Shown piece by piece: positions 44,301-57,543 of a DNA stretch of 64,000 nucleotides (position 1 is its first letter; each line of letters begins with the position of its first letter). The position numbers and the translations under genes are program-made. Source of the DNA: Lolium rigidum (Eukaryota; Streptophyta; Magnoliopsida; Poales; Poaceae); the NCBI RefSeq assembly GCF_022539505.1, contig NC_061513.1, positions 179,024,017 to 179,088,016 on the forward strand, in the 5' to 3' direction. Under the pieces are notes generated by a model. The model was not told the origin of the DNA, ran no database searches, and saw only the letters and a program-made list of their open reading frames with translations.

Positions 44301-47300
44301 ATACAAGTTGGACTATTAGGTTTTCAGTTTTAATACAAAAAATCTCGCTTGTTTTTACCACCATGTAAAAACACACCACACTCTTCAATGATTTCTTACA
44401 GAAAACATGGCAATTCCTATTAAAAAATATTAGCATTAAGATCTGTTCACTGGTTAATTTCAAGATTACCAGTATCCTGTTTTTCCACTGGTCTCTTACA
44501 AAAAAATTATGGTAAACAGTGTCAAGAAATTAGCATCAAGGTTGTTCCCCAGGTTAAACTCCATATTACAAGTATGGTGTATCCGTGTACGAAGATGACT
44601 AGAACGTGCAAGAAGATGACTACAACGTTTATGAAGATGACTGATTGGTCCATCTTATGTACAACAAAAGTACATAACCAAACTGTTGATTAAATGCTTG
44701 GAGGTGAGGAGCGAGGAATTAACATTTGGTACAACAGATGAGATTAGAACAAGACATAAGGGCAAACCTGCAAGAGTTTAGACTCAAGTTGTTGCCTTTT
44801 TGACGTTCTGACGCCTTCATCAAAATAAATAGCCTCCATGTCATACCTGCAATTTTTAAACAAAAGCAAAATAATTATAGCCACAGAAAAATTTCCAGGT
44901 CATTATCTTAACTCAGGGCACAACCGTACACCAAAAAATAAGCACGGCTTGTATCTCAGAAAGATGATAAACTATGCAATTCATCTAGAACAAATAAATA
45001 TGCTTTATGGACTGCTTTTACATTTGCAAACACCCAAACCCTCATTCTCGTGAAATGTTTTTTAAAGGCAATGCTTTTTGTTCATGCAAGCAAAAGAAAC
45101 ACACACGTGGATGACTTGCAACAATTTACTGGAAATATCTGTCACCGTATTTTTTCACTCGGAACAATTAGGCTAGAATGGACCAAACTTGACTAGATTC
45201 TCAAAGCAACTGACTGGCATTTGGGATCTGATCACCAACCAGTTTGACTGATAAATGGCTGTACTCACTCCACATAAGTTTTCTGAATTGGACAACCACA
45301 ACCAGAACAAAGAAAACATTACTAACCACAAGAAGGCAATGAAAACTCACTCTGATAAACATTTATCAAGAAGGCTGCTGATATGCTTCCCAAACCCCGG
45401 TACATAGTCACTTTGAACAGCCTCCTCAAATTTTTGCCATTCCTTTACATAGTTATATGTATTATGGTGTCAGTTGGTTTCATGAGAATATGCAGCATTT
45501 ATTAAGCCAAATAATATGCACTATAATCACCTCATCAGCTGTAAAGCTGGCAAGTTTTTCATTACCGATTTCCTCGCAACGGACAGTAGCCACCATAACC
45601 TGAATTGATTTATATTCAAATATTTCAGTATAAATTATATGTTCATAGCTCAAATTAGAAAATGGTGGAGGGTCCTCACTTTATGAGCAGGTAGATCAAG
45701 GTCTTTGTTCTCCTTAATGACCTTCCAAAAATGCTGTGAACTAAATGAAAAGCCTGATGCTGGAACAACACCACGCCGATCTCCAGCAAGTCCACCAGGA
45801 GCGATAGAATGTTGAAACCTATCTCTCAAACTGGAAACCTTCAGAAATTTAATGCACTCTGTTATTCATATTTCTAAGTAAATCAGCAGCAACCACAAAT
45901 CTAGTGTCATCAACTAATAGACATTGAAGTCACACCAACCTGCTCCTTAAATAATTCTTCTTTTTCCTCATAACTGTTAAGAGCCACAACTTGTACCTGA
46001 ATGTGGGAAATACATAGTGAGCAAATCTAGCAGATGCATACGAAACCAACAAGCAAAACAAACGATTGGTAAGGATTTTACATTGAAAAAATCACTGAGT
46101 GGAGTTTCTTTATGGGCATGGGGTTTAGGAACACCGTCCCATATCTGCAAACAGATGAAACAGTTTAGCATACTGAAAGCCAAAAAATAATAGTCAGCCA
46201 TAAGTAAGAAATAATGTACCTTCTGAATATCTTCCCTTAAAATAGGTTCAAGATTTTCCAGAGGTGTCTGTTTATAACCAAAAAAGGTATGTATTAATCC
46301 AGTACAAAAAAATAGATTCGGGAAGTAAAAAAAAAAAGATTACTAACAGTTGCTTCGGAAAATATCATACTAGTTTCTAGCATCCTAAATTGCACTGTGT
46401 CAAGTCCTCACCTTTGATTTGTCACGAATAACAAATAACATTGTTGTTTTGCGGGGACTGAACAATCTCATCATGACCTACACAGATAGGAGATATATTA
46501 GGACATGATAATGCCTCCACAACAATAAAGAGTTAAGAATAAGAAAGAAAGAAAGAAGGAAAGAAAGAAAGAAAGAAAGAAAGAAAGAAATACAGAAATA
46601 TCCAACTGCAGTTTTACCAAACTAACCTGGAAAACGGTCTTCAAAAGAGGCTTGTTCGCAGCCTGCTCTCTCCCAATGTCATGGCACCACCTATGGAATA
46701 GAAGAAAACAATCAATTAAACATAGTGTCCAATTTAGTGATAATAGGTTCCACATCAGCAATTAGGGAAATAGCTTACATATTGATCAGCACAATATCCG
46801 AAACAGCCAAAGCAAATAACGCACTTTGCTTCTCAAAGGCAGTGTCATCCTGAAAATTGTGTGGATCAATTAGGAGAGTACAATGTGGAATAGAACATCC
46901 ATAATCCAAAACGTAATAATTAAAAATCATCTCAGTTGCCTGACATGCAAATGATAGCTTCGGCTAGTGAGCTTAAGCAGAAATCAAGACACAACAGCCA
47001 TCACATGATTGGGTACTCAATAAACTTCATCCACTACAAGTTGGCAATATGATGAAATGAAATGAAATGGAGGGCCTTACAGGCTTGTAAGCTGAAGACA
47101 GATTATTGTGGCATATTGGAGATGCCCTAGCTGACACCCTAACTTAGTACTATAAGATGCAAGAAGGAAAATGTTTCATCTAGGTATGTGTTGAGGAAAA
47201 AAAAAAGTGGATTTAAGAATGCGTTTTCCGTAATAGTGAACGTTCAATCGAATCCGAATCGAGATTCTTGTCTGTTCATTACCTCGCCCCTCTCTCTTCC

Positions 47301-47817
47301 ATCAGTGCCTTCCAAATCCATTACAAGGGTGCACGGTTCAATATTCTTGGCGTGCGCCATCCATATACCTTTGGTTGTCTGTGACCTGAAAATTTGAATA
47401 AATGCTAGTTAGTTGACAGAAGAAGAATTGGTTCCACCGAAGCAAAGAAGCATGCATAGAGAAGGAATGCAAATATAAAAGAATGAGAACACACCTTCCT
47501 CTGAAAGCATCCATCTCCCTAAAATTCGTGCGGAACAGATGATTCAAAAGTGTACTCTTTCCTGCAAAACATCGGGGTGGGGAGGAGGGATTGAGGTACC
47601 AATGGTAATAACATATAACTGGTTAGAGTTAAACAGGATGGAAGCGATGAGGGAAGGAGCAAATCATACCACTACTTTGTGGGCCCATTATAGACACAAC
47701 AGCATACGAGAGCCCACATTCGGCCAATTTAACTTCCTTCAAGAAGCTCTCCAATCCAGATACATTGAAAACGCCATCTCCATCAATAAGCTGCGTGGAA
47801 AGACAGGGTTCCTCCAT
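41324..47817 (-). CDS. RHD3: ROOT HAIR DEFECTIVE 3 / SEY1-type dynamin-like GTPase
   Basis: 803 aa from 22 coding exons (5' to 3'): 47670-47817, 47495-47561, 47283-47385, 46779-46849, 46627-46690, 46412-46477, 46220-46267, 46082-46144, 45940-45996, 45680-45838, 45531-45599, 45351-45442, 44768-44846, 43947-44109, 43121-43245, 42747-43009, 42573-42669, 42331-42492, 42097-42201, 41815-41909, 41630-41726, 41324-41542. All borders are GT-AG and frame is kept. GTPase motifs: P-loop GPQSSGKST (45-53), switch QTTKGIW (74-80), DLEGTDG (95-101), RD (169-170). A long helical middle region follows, then a membrane hairpin ([17 protein letters not shown] and [16 protein letters not shown]) and a Ser-rich cytosolic tail ending PEYSSPIAQ. 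The family fuses ER tubules and is needed for root-hair and cell expansion in Arabidopsis. Length matches the ~800-aa family, so it looks intact. Confidence 0.95.
46541..46590. repeat. (GAAA)n microsatellite in RHD3 intron
   Basis: About 12 GAAA units with one GGA interruption, in the intron between the exons at 46412-46477 and 46627-46690. Confidence 0.9.
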
Positions 47818-48764
47818 TTCTGCAAAGACAGAAACGTATAAAGCCATCACATTTAAGCTTGGGAAGAAGAAACCAATAGTGGAGAGCATGATTTTCAGTG
47901 CATAGCGTCTACAAAATTTCCAGGGATTCAGTTTTTAGGGCTTTATTAAGGGTCATTACAATGCAGCTTCTCGAAGCATATATGCAGAAAAGTTGTCAAG
48001 AAGAAAAGTATTGGATGTTATCATCAGGTGATGATTAGTGCATTTTTCATATGAAATGAAAGAGGAGCATTAAATGGGGGAGAGAGAGAGCTATAGGCAG
48101 TCGAATGTTACTGATGTACTGAGGGGAGCAAATTTATGAATGCATGCGCTTATACGGCTTTCGTCCGGGTCAAACTACGATTCACTACTAGAATTATTAC
48201 TACAGATCGCACACGGTACACGCTCGCGTGCAACCCACCCAGAGATACTAGAGGTTACGCGGATCAGGCAATCCCTAAGCATATATATATATACTCCCGG
48301 AAGGGAGTTCTACGGCAACTTACAGTGACAGTGCTTCCGCAAGCATCATTAACCCTATCGAGATCGTACGGCCGGGGGATCACGAAATCGGGGAAGAGAG
48401 GGAAGCTTTAGAAAAAAGGCCGAGCCTTTTGAGGCGATCCAGCGGGAGGAGATCCGAGCAGGCGCGGCGACCTCCAGGCGAATCGAGCGCCGCGGGTCCG
48501 AATCCGCCAACAGGCATAAACCCCCAAACCGAACGGGGAACCAGCTGAATCTACCGGCCCGGCGGCTGCCGACGGGGATTGGAGCAACGCCCCGCATCGA
48601 TCTGGACGCCTATTCGGCGGAAAATCGCCGTACAACAAGAGGACCAACGTAAAGAAAAAACAGGGGAGGGAATCAAAATCCGAGACCCTGGGACGAAGCG
48701 AGGGAGCGATCCGGGAAGCGTCCATCGGATCAGGGAGAGATGCGGGAGGCGGAGGAATACGCAC

Positions 48765-48855
48765 CGTGGAGATTGCGTCGCTCGGCGGTCGGCGTCGCGT
48801 CGGCGGCGATGGATGGGGCGGAGGGGAGGAAACGGGGCCGGGGCGAGAAGGAAGA
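48765..48855 (-). other. 5' UTR exon of RHD3
   Basis: The minus strand shows a donor (CCACG, then GTGCGT, boundary 48765/48764) that pairs with the acceptor TTTGCAG at 47820. The start codon lies 2 nt into the next exon, so exon 1 is noncoding. The left boundary of transcription is estimated from the TATA-like box. Confidence 0.6.
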
Positions 48856-48880
48856 GAGAGGAGGAGCACAAAGGCGTCTC

Positions 48881-48890
48881 CTTTTTATGG
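48881..48890 (-). promoter_or_regulatory. Putative TATA box of RHD3
   Basis: The minus strand reads CCATAAAAAG about 30 bp upstream of the inferred transcription start. Confidence 0.4.
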
Positions 48891-48899
48891 GGAAGTGGG

Positions 48900-50360
48900 T
48901 AATTTGTGAATTTCGAATAGAAGGAGGGGTGGCAATGGTATGAACGGTAAATACGAACGGGAAAGCAGAAGGAGGAAGAAAAGGAAATATGTTCGGATTC
49001 TGTCGCCGACGGCTGGTGGGTGGTAGGGTGCCATGGTGGACCGGAGTACGTGTTATATGTACCCATACACAGGCCATACACAAAGTATGAGACCATATGT
49101 ACATGTATGAATAATACAATAACACTTCAAAAAAAATCTCACTTTTTTAAAATGAAAAAACTATTACCCTATCGATTGGATTAGCCCCATCCCACCCCCA
49201 CTCCTTCCCTCCCGCATCACTTGCATCCCAGTCTCGATCGCCAGCCGGGTGCTCGTGTGCCTAGCGTCACCGGGAACTCTCCAATGGTCCCCTTTGATGT
49301 TGGACGGCCGTCAGCTCCCCTCCGTGTTGGTCAAGTCTTGACCACCTCCTGATCCCTTCCCTCGTCAGGTGACTCATGTTGTTTTCATAGAAAAAGTTGT
49401 CCTCGGTGAGGCCATTGAGAAAAACCGATGTTGTTCTATTAAGAAGGATCAATGAGGACTACATGAAAATAAGACTTCACTTTTGTCGATGGAAATTGAT
49501 GTGGGGATGTAGTGAACAACTACATATGGTAGAAACCTAGCCTAGCTAGGTCAGATATGATGTGTATTGCGGCTTGGCGGATAGCTTTTGTACGAAGTGA
49601 AAGCTTTAGGTCTAGCCTTCTTTAGTTGGGCCCAAAAATGCTTGCAGTCAATGTCATTTTTCTATTAAAGCTATCATTGTAGAGCAGTATAGTTGATCTT
49701 TTCACCGCAGCTAATACATTGGCTCGTATCCTAGATATGTCTTGAACCCGACAATGAAGACATGACTCATATCCTAAATGTTGAAGACCTCACCATATTG
49801 TTTCGTCTTGGTGTCTAATGTTCTCTCTAGAGATCTCCTCTTAGTTACTATCATTTAGTATATGGTTTATGTATGGTGGGATTTTCTCACGTAAGATTAT
49901 GTGGTTCACATTTTTCCATCACACATATTATTTTGCTCAGCATTCTTGACCCTTTGAATGCACGTTGCAAAATTTTCCATCATTATGAGTTTGTGCATGT
50001 GTAGTTGGTAAAACATTTTTGTTTGGAAACATAGTAGAATCAAGATTGTGACAATAAGCTATAACAATATTATTGGAAGAACCACCAAATGTATGCATGG
50101 GGCTATACATGGTTATTGTCACAAGAACTCATTCATCGTAGTATATCTCCTTCAAAATTAGAGGCGACCAAGCCTAAAACCGGGCGCCCACATACATCTT
50201 ATGTGATCCATATATCTTCTAACATATCCATACTTCTCTCTCTCTCACTCCCTCCCTCCCTCACTCCCCCTAGTTTTCCGAAGGTTGGTTCTTAGGCTTT
50301 AGATTATTCTTCTATTTTTCACATGGATCTTTACGGGTGCTCCTAGTTTATTTAAACCTT
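48900..50360. other. Intergenic sequence upstream of RHD3
   Basis: No gene recognised. It contains CT-rich simple sequence near 50236-50275. Promoter elements of RHD3 would lie in its left part. Confidence 0.5.
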
Positions 50361-50364
50361 TTTT

Positions 50365-50960
50365 AGGAAATGTCATTCAACTAGCTTTATTGACTTTCAA
50401 ACATGGATACATCGTTTACAAGAGCATTTAAAATGAAGCTAGGGGGTTCATCGACCCAAATACATGAAGAATTTGAAGTATATGTGTTCCTACCTAGCTC
50501 ATGTGCTACCTCATTAGCCTCCCTATGACAATATTCAACTGAAACTCTGTCAAAACCACTCCATAGGACAGAGGAATCATCATAAACTGTTGTCACCGAT
50601 ATCGATGAAACCACCTTGCTTCACCGTCTCCATCATCTGGATACAATCAATTTGGATTGTGAAAGTGTTAAGCCCCGCCTGGTGTGCCAGCACGAGACCT
50701 GCCCTAAAAGCATAAGCCTTTTCCATTGGAGCATCAACCACATTGTTCAAAACTTTGTTGGCCACCGCTAAACAAGTTCCATGGTCATTCCGGATTATCT
50801 CTCTCGTGGCACCTAACCCTAAATTTATATCGAACGCAACATTTATATTGATTATGATCATCCCTTTTAAGGTTTCTTCCATCTAGTTCTCTAAGGTGCA
50901 TTAATCCTCTCTCTTGCCATTTTATTTAAACTTGGTCCTTAACCTATGTGGAATTTTGAA
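50365..50960 (-). pseudogene. LINE-derived RNase H-like domain fragment
   Basis: The minus strand encodes ININVAFDINLGLGATREII, then VVDAPMEKAYAFRAGLVLAHQAG and IQIDCIQMMETVKQGGF, and after a frameshift near 50600 DDSSVLWSGFDRVSVEYC, REANEVAHELGRN and IWVDEPPSFI. This is the plant RVT_3/RNase H-like C-terminal domain of L1-type LINEs (D-E-D-H/D order visible as VAFD, EKAYA, QIDC, NEVAH). The A-rich 3' end is near 50362. Confidence 0.75.
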
Positions 50961-51249
50961 GTTAGGCTTTTTCCCAGATTTCCAAAGGCATAAATTTTAA
51001 GCCACCTAGAAAAGGAAGAAAGATTATTTTCTTCTCATTTTTGTGTTCACCCTGTGTGATGGCGGTCATGAGAAAAAGGGACCAAGACAAGCAAGAACTC
51101 GGACCGAATTGGAAAAAAATCGATGGCTTGACTTAGGTGTCAAAACTGATCATCGGGATGAGTATATGGTCGAGCTATCAATCCGAGAGGTAACACTAAG
51201 AGATCATTTGATTCATAGGACAAAAAAGTATATAATTATGACATCATGT

Positions 51250-51908
51250 CTAGTTTTTTTGGAGAATACATCCTGAAAAATGTATCAATCATAAAGAAAA
51301 AGAGGCTGGCAGCCGATAAAATGCCATAAGGCTACAACTCTACACACCCAAGTCAATACATTGCCAAGCAGCTTACAACACATCCTCTACAAATGACCCG
51401 ATGAAAACGACTCGCCCCCAACGTCCTACCAAAAGAGGTGAGGAGATGGAGTACCAAGCCTCCTCTGGATTGCGTCACGAATCAAGAGAGACACCACCAT
51501 AGCTCGACCCCGAATCCAAGGCAGCCCGAACCAACGTACCTTCCCTCATGAGCCTAGAGAAGTTAGCGAGTACAAGGCAAGATCCTTCGGACTTGGGGAA
51601 GCCGTCGACTAGGTTGCATCCACCACATCATACATAGCGCCTCGGTGACCTATGTTTTGGCCAGTAGCCAACACCGGTAACGCATCACATTTCTGAAGTC
51701 TCTAGTTACCACATCGGCCTCTCCTCAATTAGCCCCGACAAGCAGTCAAGCAGCCTGCAGGCATCGTCGTGGTCCGCACCGGAAGGCACCGAGCAGGGCT
51801 TTCACCCTAGTCCTTCACCGCACCAACGATGATGCCGGAGCCGCCAAACTGAAGATGAGGGAAGAAGATGCAGACACCGGCTTGGACGACCACGAGAGAG
51901 GCAAGAAG
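51250..51908 (-). repeat. Probable LINE 3' end and unclassified repeat
   Basis: On the minus strand the left end reads TTTATGATTGATACATTTTTCAGG followed by an A run, similar to the tail of the LINE at 18490-19215. No coding domain is clear. It runs into the assembly gap. Confidence 0.45.
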
Positions 51909-52008
51909 NNNNNNNNNNNNNNNNNNNNNNNNNNNNNNNNNNNNNNNNNNNNNNNNNNNNNNNNNNNNNNNNNNNNNNNNNNNNNNNNNNNNNNNNNNNN
52001 NNNNNNNN
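51909..52008. other. Assembly gap (100 N)
   Basis: Exactly 100 N. Element order implies the missing halves of elements C, D and E may be collapsed here. Confidence 0.95.
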
Positions 52009-52228
52009 TTGTAGAAATTTTCATGTTACTAAAACACCTCTCTTTTTGCTGAAAATCTTGAAGCTGCACTTGTTTTATCTTTCTATGCTTGTTGCATTAT
52101 GCTTCATGAATTTGTTTATTTACAAGATTCCTTTTCATAGGAAGTGGGTTAGGCTTAAATTTGTTTTGAATTTGTTTTTTGATGCTCTGTTTTGCTTCAA
52201 CTACTATTTCTTGCGAGTGCATCATTAA
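52009..52228 (+). pseudogene. C-terminal end of the acidic ORF, element C
   Basis: Translation, with a frameshift near 52045, matches the C-terminal part of the 235-aa ORF of element D (57544-58251): TKTPL...LKILKLHLF, MLVALCFMNLFIYKIP, HRKWVRLK, FFDALFCFNYYFL. This hydrophobic tail suggests one or two membrane-associated helices. Confidence 0.55.
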
Positions 52229-52850
52229 AACTGCCGAGCCCATCTTAATGGCTATAAAGAAAGCGCTTATGGGAGACAACCCATTATTTTACTTCTGCAC
52301 TTTATTTTATATTTGAGTCTTGGAAGTTGATACTACTGTAGCAACCTCTCCTTATCTTTATTTTATTGCATTATTGTGCCAAGTAAAGTCTTTGATAGTA
52401 AAGCCAATACTAGATTTGGATTGCTGCGCAGGAACAGATTTCTTGCTGTCACTAATTTGGGCAGTAGTCCCTGTAGAAAAAACAAAACAATCTGCCAATT
52501 TACGTGCGTGATCCTCAGATATGTACGCAACTTTCATTCAATTTGGGCATTTTCATGTGAGCAAGTCTGGTGCCACTTTAAAATTCGTATTTACGAACTG
52601 TTCTGTTTTGACAGATTCTGCCTTTTATTTCGCATTGCCTGTTTTGCTATGTTAGATGGATTTCTTTGCTCCATTAACTTTCAGTAGCTTTGTGCAATGT
52701 CCAGAAGTGTTAAGAATGATTATGTCACCTCTGAATATATGAATTATGCACTGACCCTCTAATGATTTTGTTTCGAGTTTGGTGTGGAGGAAGTTTTCAA
52801 GGGTCAAGAGAGGAGGATGATACAATATGATCAAGAAGAGTGAAAAGTCA

Positions 52851-52933
52851 AAGCTTGGGATGCCCCCGTGGTTCATCCCTGCATATTTTAAGAAGACTCA
52901 AGCGTCTAAGCTTGGGGATGCCCAAGGCATCCC
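52851..52933 (+). repeat. Conserved hairpin plus duplicated PPT-like motif, element C
   Basis: AAGCTTGGGATGCCCCC at 52851-52867 and AAGCTTGGGGATGCC at about 52908-52922, with hairpin GGGATGCC, CAA, GGCATCCC at 52915-52933. Confidence 0.8.
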
Positions 52934-54805
52934 TTCTTCATCGACAACTTATCAGGTTCCTCTAGTGAAACTATATTTTTATTCCGTCACATCTTATGTG
53001 CTTTACTTGGAGCGTCTGTTTGTTTTTATTTTTGTTTTTGTTTGAATAAATCGGATCCTAGCATTCTTTGTTTGGGAGAGAGACACGCTCCGCTGTTTCG
53101 TATGAACACACATGTTCTTAGCTTCATCTTTAATGTTCATTGCGAAATTTGAACTACTTCATTCACTGTTATATGGTTGGAAATGGAAAATGCCGCATGT
53201 GGTAAATGGTTTAATGTCTTGAATAATGTGATACTTGGCAATTGTTGTGCTCATATAGATCTTGTTTAAGCTCTTGCATCATGTACCTTGTACTCATTAA
53301 TGAATAACTACATAGAGCTTGTTAAAATTTGGTTTGCATGATTGATCTCTAGAGTCTAGATATTTTCTCGGTTGAGGTGTTTGAACAACAAGGAGACAAT
53401 GTAAAGTCTTATAATAGCTACAATATGTTCATATGTGAGCTTTGCTGCACCTTTTATACTTGAGTTTGCTTCAAACAACCTTGCTAGCCTAGCCTTGTAT
53501 TGAGAGGAATTCTTCTCGTGCATCCAAATCCTTGAGCCAATAACCATGCCATTTGTGTCCACCATACCTACCTACTACATGGTATTTCTCCGCCATTCCA
53601 AAGTCAATTACTTGAGTGCTACCTTTAAAATTTCTATTCTTTACCTTTGCAATATATAGCTCATGGGATAAAATAGCTTAAAAACTATCGTGGTGAAGAA
53701 TATGTACCTATGTGTCTTATTTCTTTGTAAGTTGCTTGTTGAGCGGTAACCATGTTTTCTGGGGACGCCATCAACTCTTTTACCTTGTTGAATATCATGT
53801 GAGTTGCTATGCATGTTCGTCTTGTCTGAAGTAAGGGCGGTTCTCACAATCAAATGGTTTGAGTATGCATACTGTTAGAGAAGAACATTGGGCCGCTAAC
53901 TAAAGCCATGATTCATGGTGGAAGTTTCAGTGTGGACAGCTAATCCTCAATCTCTTATGAGAATAATAACTATTGTTGAATGCTTATGCATTAAAGAGGA
54001 GTCCATTATCTGTTGTCTATGTTGTCCCGGTATAGATGTCTAAGTTGAGAATAATCAAAAGCGAGAAATCCAATGCGAGTTTTCTCCTTAGACCTTTGTA
54101 CAGGCGGCATAGAGGTACCCCTTTGTGACACTTGGTTGAAACTTATGCTATGCAATGATAATCAGTGTTAATCCAAGCTAATTAGGACAAGGTGCGAGCA
54201 CTATTAGTATACTATGCATGAGGCTTGCAACTTATAAGATGTCTTATACATAACTCATATGCTTTATTACTACCGTTGACAAAATTGTTTCTTGTTTTCA
54301 AAATGAAAAGCTCTAGCACAAATATAGTAATCAATGCTTCCCTCTGCGAAGGGCCTATCTTCTACTTTATTGTTGATTCAGTTTGCCTATTCTTTCTATC
54401 TTAGAAGCAAACACTTGTATCAACTGTGTGCATTGATTCTTACATGTTTACTTATTGCACTTGTTATATTGCTTTATGTTGACAATTATCCATGAGATAT
54501 ACATGTTGAAGTTGAAAGCAACCGCTGAAACTTTATCTTCCTTTGTGTTGCTTCAATGCTTTTACTTTGAATTTATTGCTTTATGAGTAACTCTTATGCA
54601 AGTCTTATTGATGCTTGTCTTGAAAGTATTATTCATGAAAAGTCTTTGTTATGTGATTCATTAGTTTACTCATTATCTTCATCATTGCTTCGAATCGCTG
54701 CATTCATCTCATATGCTTTACAATAGTATGATCAAGATTATGATAGCATGTCACTTCAGAAATTATCTTTGTTATCGTTTACCTACTCGAGGGCGAGTAG
54801 GAACT

Positions 54806-54820
54806 AAGCTTGGGGATGCT
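54806..54820 (+). other. Polypurine tract of element C
   Basis: AAGCTTGGGGATGCT directly before the LTR at 54821. Confidence 0.65.
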
Positions 54821-56412
54821 TGATACGTCCCAAACGTATCTATAATTTCTTATGTTCCATGCTACTTTTATGATGATACTCACATGTTTTATACACATTA
54901 TATATCATTATTATGCATTTTCCGGCACTAACCTATTGACGAGATGCCGAAGAGCCAGTTGCTATTTTCTGCTGTTTTTGGTTTCAGAAATCCTACTAAG
55001 GAAATATTCTCGGAATTGGACAACGCCCAGGGTCCTATTTTTGCACGAAGTTTCCAGAAGACCGAAGGAGTCACGAAGTGGGGCCACGAGGCGCCGCCAC
55101 AACAGGGCGGTGCGGCCAGCAAGGGGCCCGCGCGGCCCTGTTGTGTGGGGCCTCCGTGGCGCCTCTTGACCTGCCCTTCCGCCTACTTAAAGCCTCCGTC
55201 GCGAAACCCCCAGTACCGAGAGCCACGATACGAAAAACCTTCCAGAGACGCCGCCGCCGCCAATCCCATCTCGGGGGATTCAGGAGATCGCCTCCGGCAC
55301 CCTGCCGGAGAGGGGAATCATCTCCCGGAGGTCTCTTCATCGCCATGATCGCCTCCGGATCGATGTGTGAGTAGTTCACCCCTGGACTATGGGTCCATAG
55401 CAGTAGCTAGATGGTCGTCTTCTCCCCATTGTGCTATCATGTTAGATCTTATGAGCTGCCTATCATGATCAAGATCATCTATTTGTAATCCTACATGTTG
55501 TGTTTGTTGGGATCCGATGAATATTGAATACTATGTCAAGTTGATTATCAATCTATCATATATGTTATTTATGTTCTTGCATGCTCTCCGTTGCTAGTAG
55601 AGGCTCGGCCAAGTTGATACTTGTGACTCCAAGAGGGGGTATTTATGCTCGATAGTGGGTTCATGCCTCCATTAAATCTGGGACGAAGTGACGAAAGTTC
55701 TAAGGTTGTGGATGTGCTTGTTGCCACTAGGGATAAAACATCGATGCTTTGTCTAAGGATATTTGTGTTGATTACATTACGCACCATACTTAATGCAATT
55801 GTCTGTTGTTTACAACTTAATACTGGAGGGGTTCGGATGATAACCTCGAAGGTGGACTTTTTAGGCATAGATGCATGCTGGATAGCGGTCTATGTACTTT
55901 GTCGTAATGCCCTGATTAAATATCATAGTACTCATCATGATATATGTATGTGCATTATTATGCCTTCTTTATTTGTCAATTGCCCAACTGTAATTTGTTC
56001 ACCCAACATCTGCTTATCTTATGGGAGAGACACCGCTAGTGAACTGTGGACCCCGGTCCAATTCTTTACATCTGAAATACAAACTGCTGCAATTGTTCTT
56101 TACTGTTCTTCGCAAACAACCATCATCATCCACACTATACATCTAATCATTTGTTTACAGCAAGCCGGTGAGATTGAAAACCTCGCTGTTACGTTGGGGC
56201 AAAGTTCTGTGATTGTGTTGTGCAGGTTCCACGTTGGCGCCGGAATCCCTGGTGTTGCGCCACACTACACTCCGCCACCAACAACCTTCAACGTGCTTCT
56301 TGACTCCTACTGGTTCGATAAACCTTGGTTTCTTACTGAGGGAAACTTGCTGCTGTACGCATCACACCTTCCACTTGGGGTTCCCAACGGGCGTGTGCTT
56401 TACGCGTCATCA
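54821..56412 (+). repeat. LTR of element C (3' LTR)
   Basis: 1592-bp TG...CA repeat (TGATACGTCCCAAACG...GCGTCATCA), the same family as 3158-4755 and 6922-8521. The 288-aa frame at 55645-56511 is LTR sequence and not a gene. Confidence 0.85.
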
Positions 56413-56817
56413 CATCACTATAGAGATGAAACATTTTACTCGTATCCAACACCAATCAACTTATTTGAAATAGCTCTCAGATATGAAATACATTATGTAC
56501 CAGAGAGCTAATCATACATAAATAAAGAATACTAACGAGCTCTGAACAAAATTCGAGTGAAAAAACAAGAGCTAAACGCAGTACTAGAAAACTAGAACAC
56601 TCGCAGAACAATAACATCGAAAACTAGAGCGTTCTATGCAATTAAAATGGAGAGTGTCTCTCTCCCACAAAATAATTATATGATCCAACCATATTCTACA
56701 GCAAAAAAAACAAAAAAAAACAAAAAAAAATAAAGATGCTCCAAGAACAACACATAGCATATGAAGCAATAAAAATATAGCGCATAGAGAGATGACCTAA
56801 TGCTTTCTTGATGAAGA

Positions 56818-56899
56818 GGGGATGCCCAAGGCATCCCCAAGATTCGACGCTTGTACCTCTTGAATATTTCTTGGGTGTAGGGGCATCCCCAAGCTTGAG
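56818..56899 (-). repeat. Conserved hairpin plus PPT-like motif, element D
   Basis: Perfect inverted repeat GGGGATGCC, CAA, GGCATCCCC at 56818-56838, and GGGGCATCCCCAAGCTTGAGC at about 56880-56900. Confidence 0.8.
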
Positions 56900-57543
56900 C
56901 TTTTGTACATTCTTCATCTCGTCACATCATTCTCCACTCCCTACACTTGAAAACTTCCTTCATACAAAACTTCACACAATTCTTTATTAGTAGCATTAGT
57001 ACAATCAAAATACACAAATCCACTTGGGTTCAGTGCTAACATATATCACACATCTATTAAAGCATCAGATACTGTAGCAACTCTTCAAAAAGCTCTTTGA
57101 TCAAAAGAACTAAAAAATAGATTTAAGAGGCAAATGCAAATAGTGCAGAAATCTATGAAATCATAACACAGGTAAAGATCGATTTTTTCGAAAATCCTCT
57201 GTTGCTCATCTGGAAAAGTAGTCAACTAACGAAAGTTAGATAATAACCTGGGGCATATGCATAAATAATGGAAGCTCAAAATTTCGCTCTTGCTATATTT
57301 ACGAATTTTTATAGTAACATCACATAATCTGTTTTCTGGACAGCAACTTCCTCAAATCTTACTTTCTTCCTATTAGAGGCTATTTTTGGCACAAAAATGA
57401 AATAAAAATAATAAGGAGAGGTTATTACAGAGGTAATAACTTCCAAGACTCAACAAAAAAATTATAGAAATAAAACATGGGTTATCTCCCAAGAGTGATT
57501 TTCTTTAACGCCTTTCAGCTAGGCGCAATAGTTTGAGAAGATG

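Larger units (their letters stand above)
52009..56412 (+). mobile_element. Element C: non-autonomous Gypsy-like LTR retrotransposon, 3' part
   Basis: The end of an ORF (to 52226) is followed by ~2.6 kb of noncoding internal sequence collinear with element B, a polypurine tract and a complete 3' LTR. Its 5' LTR and most of its coding part are in or beyond the gap. Its right end interrupts element D. Confidence 0.85.

Noticed and set aside
43301..45350. Small ORFs in RHD3 introns
   Set aside because: They fall between confirmed exons, carry no domains and have stops in intronic AT-rich sequence.
55645..56511. 288-aa ORF
   Set aside because: It lies in the 3' LTR of element C, matches homologous noncoding LTR sequence of A and B, and has no domain.
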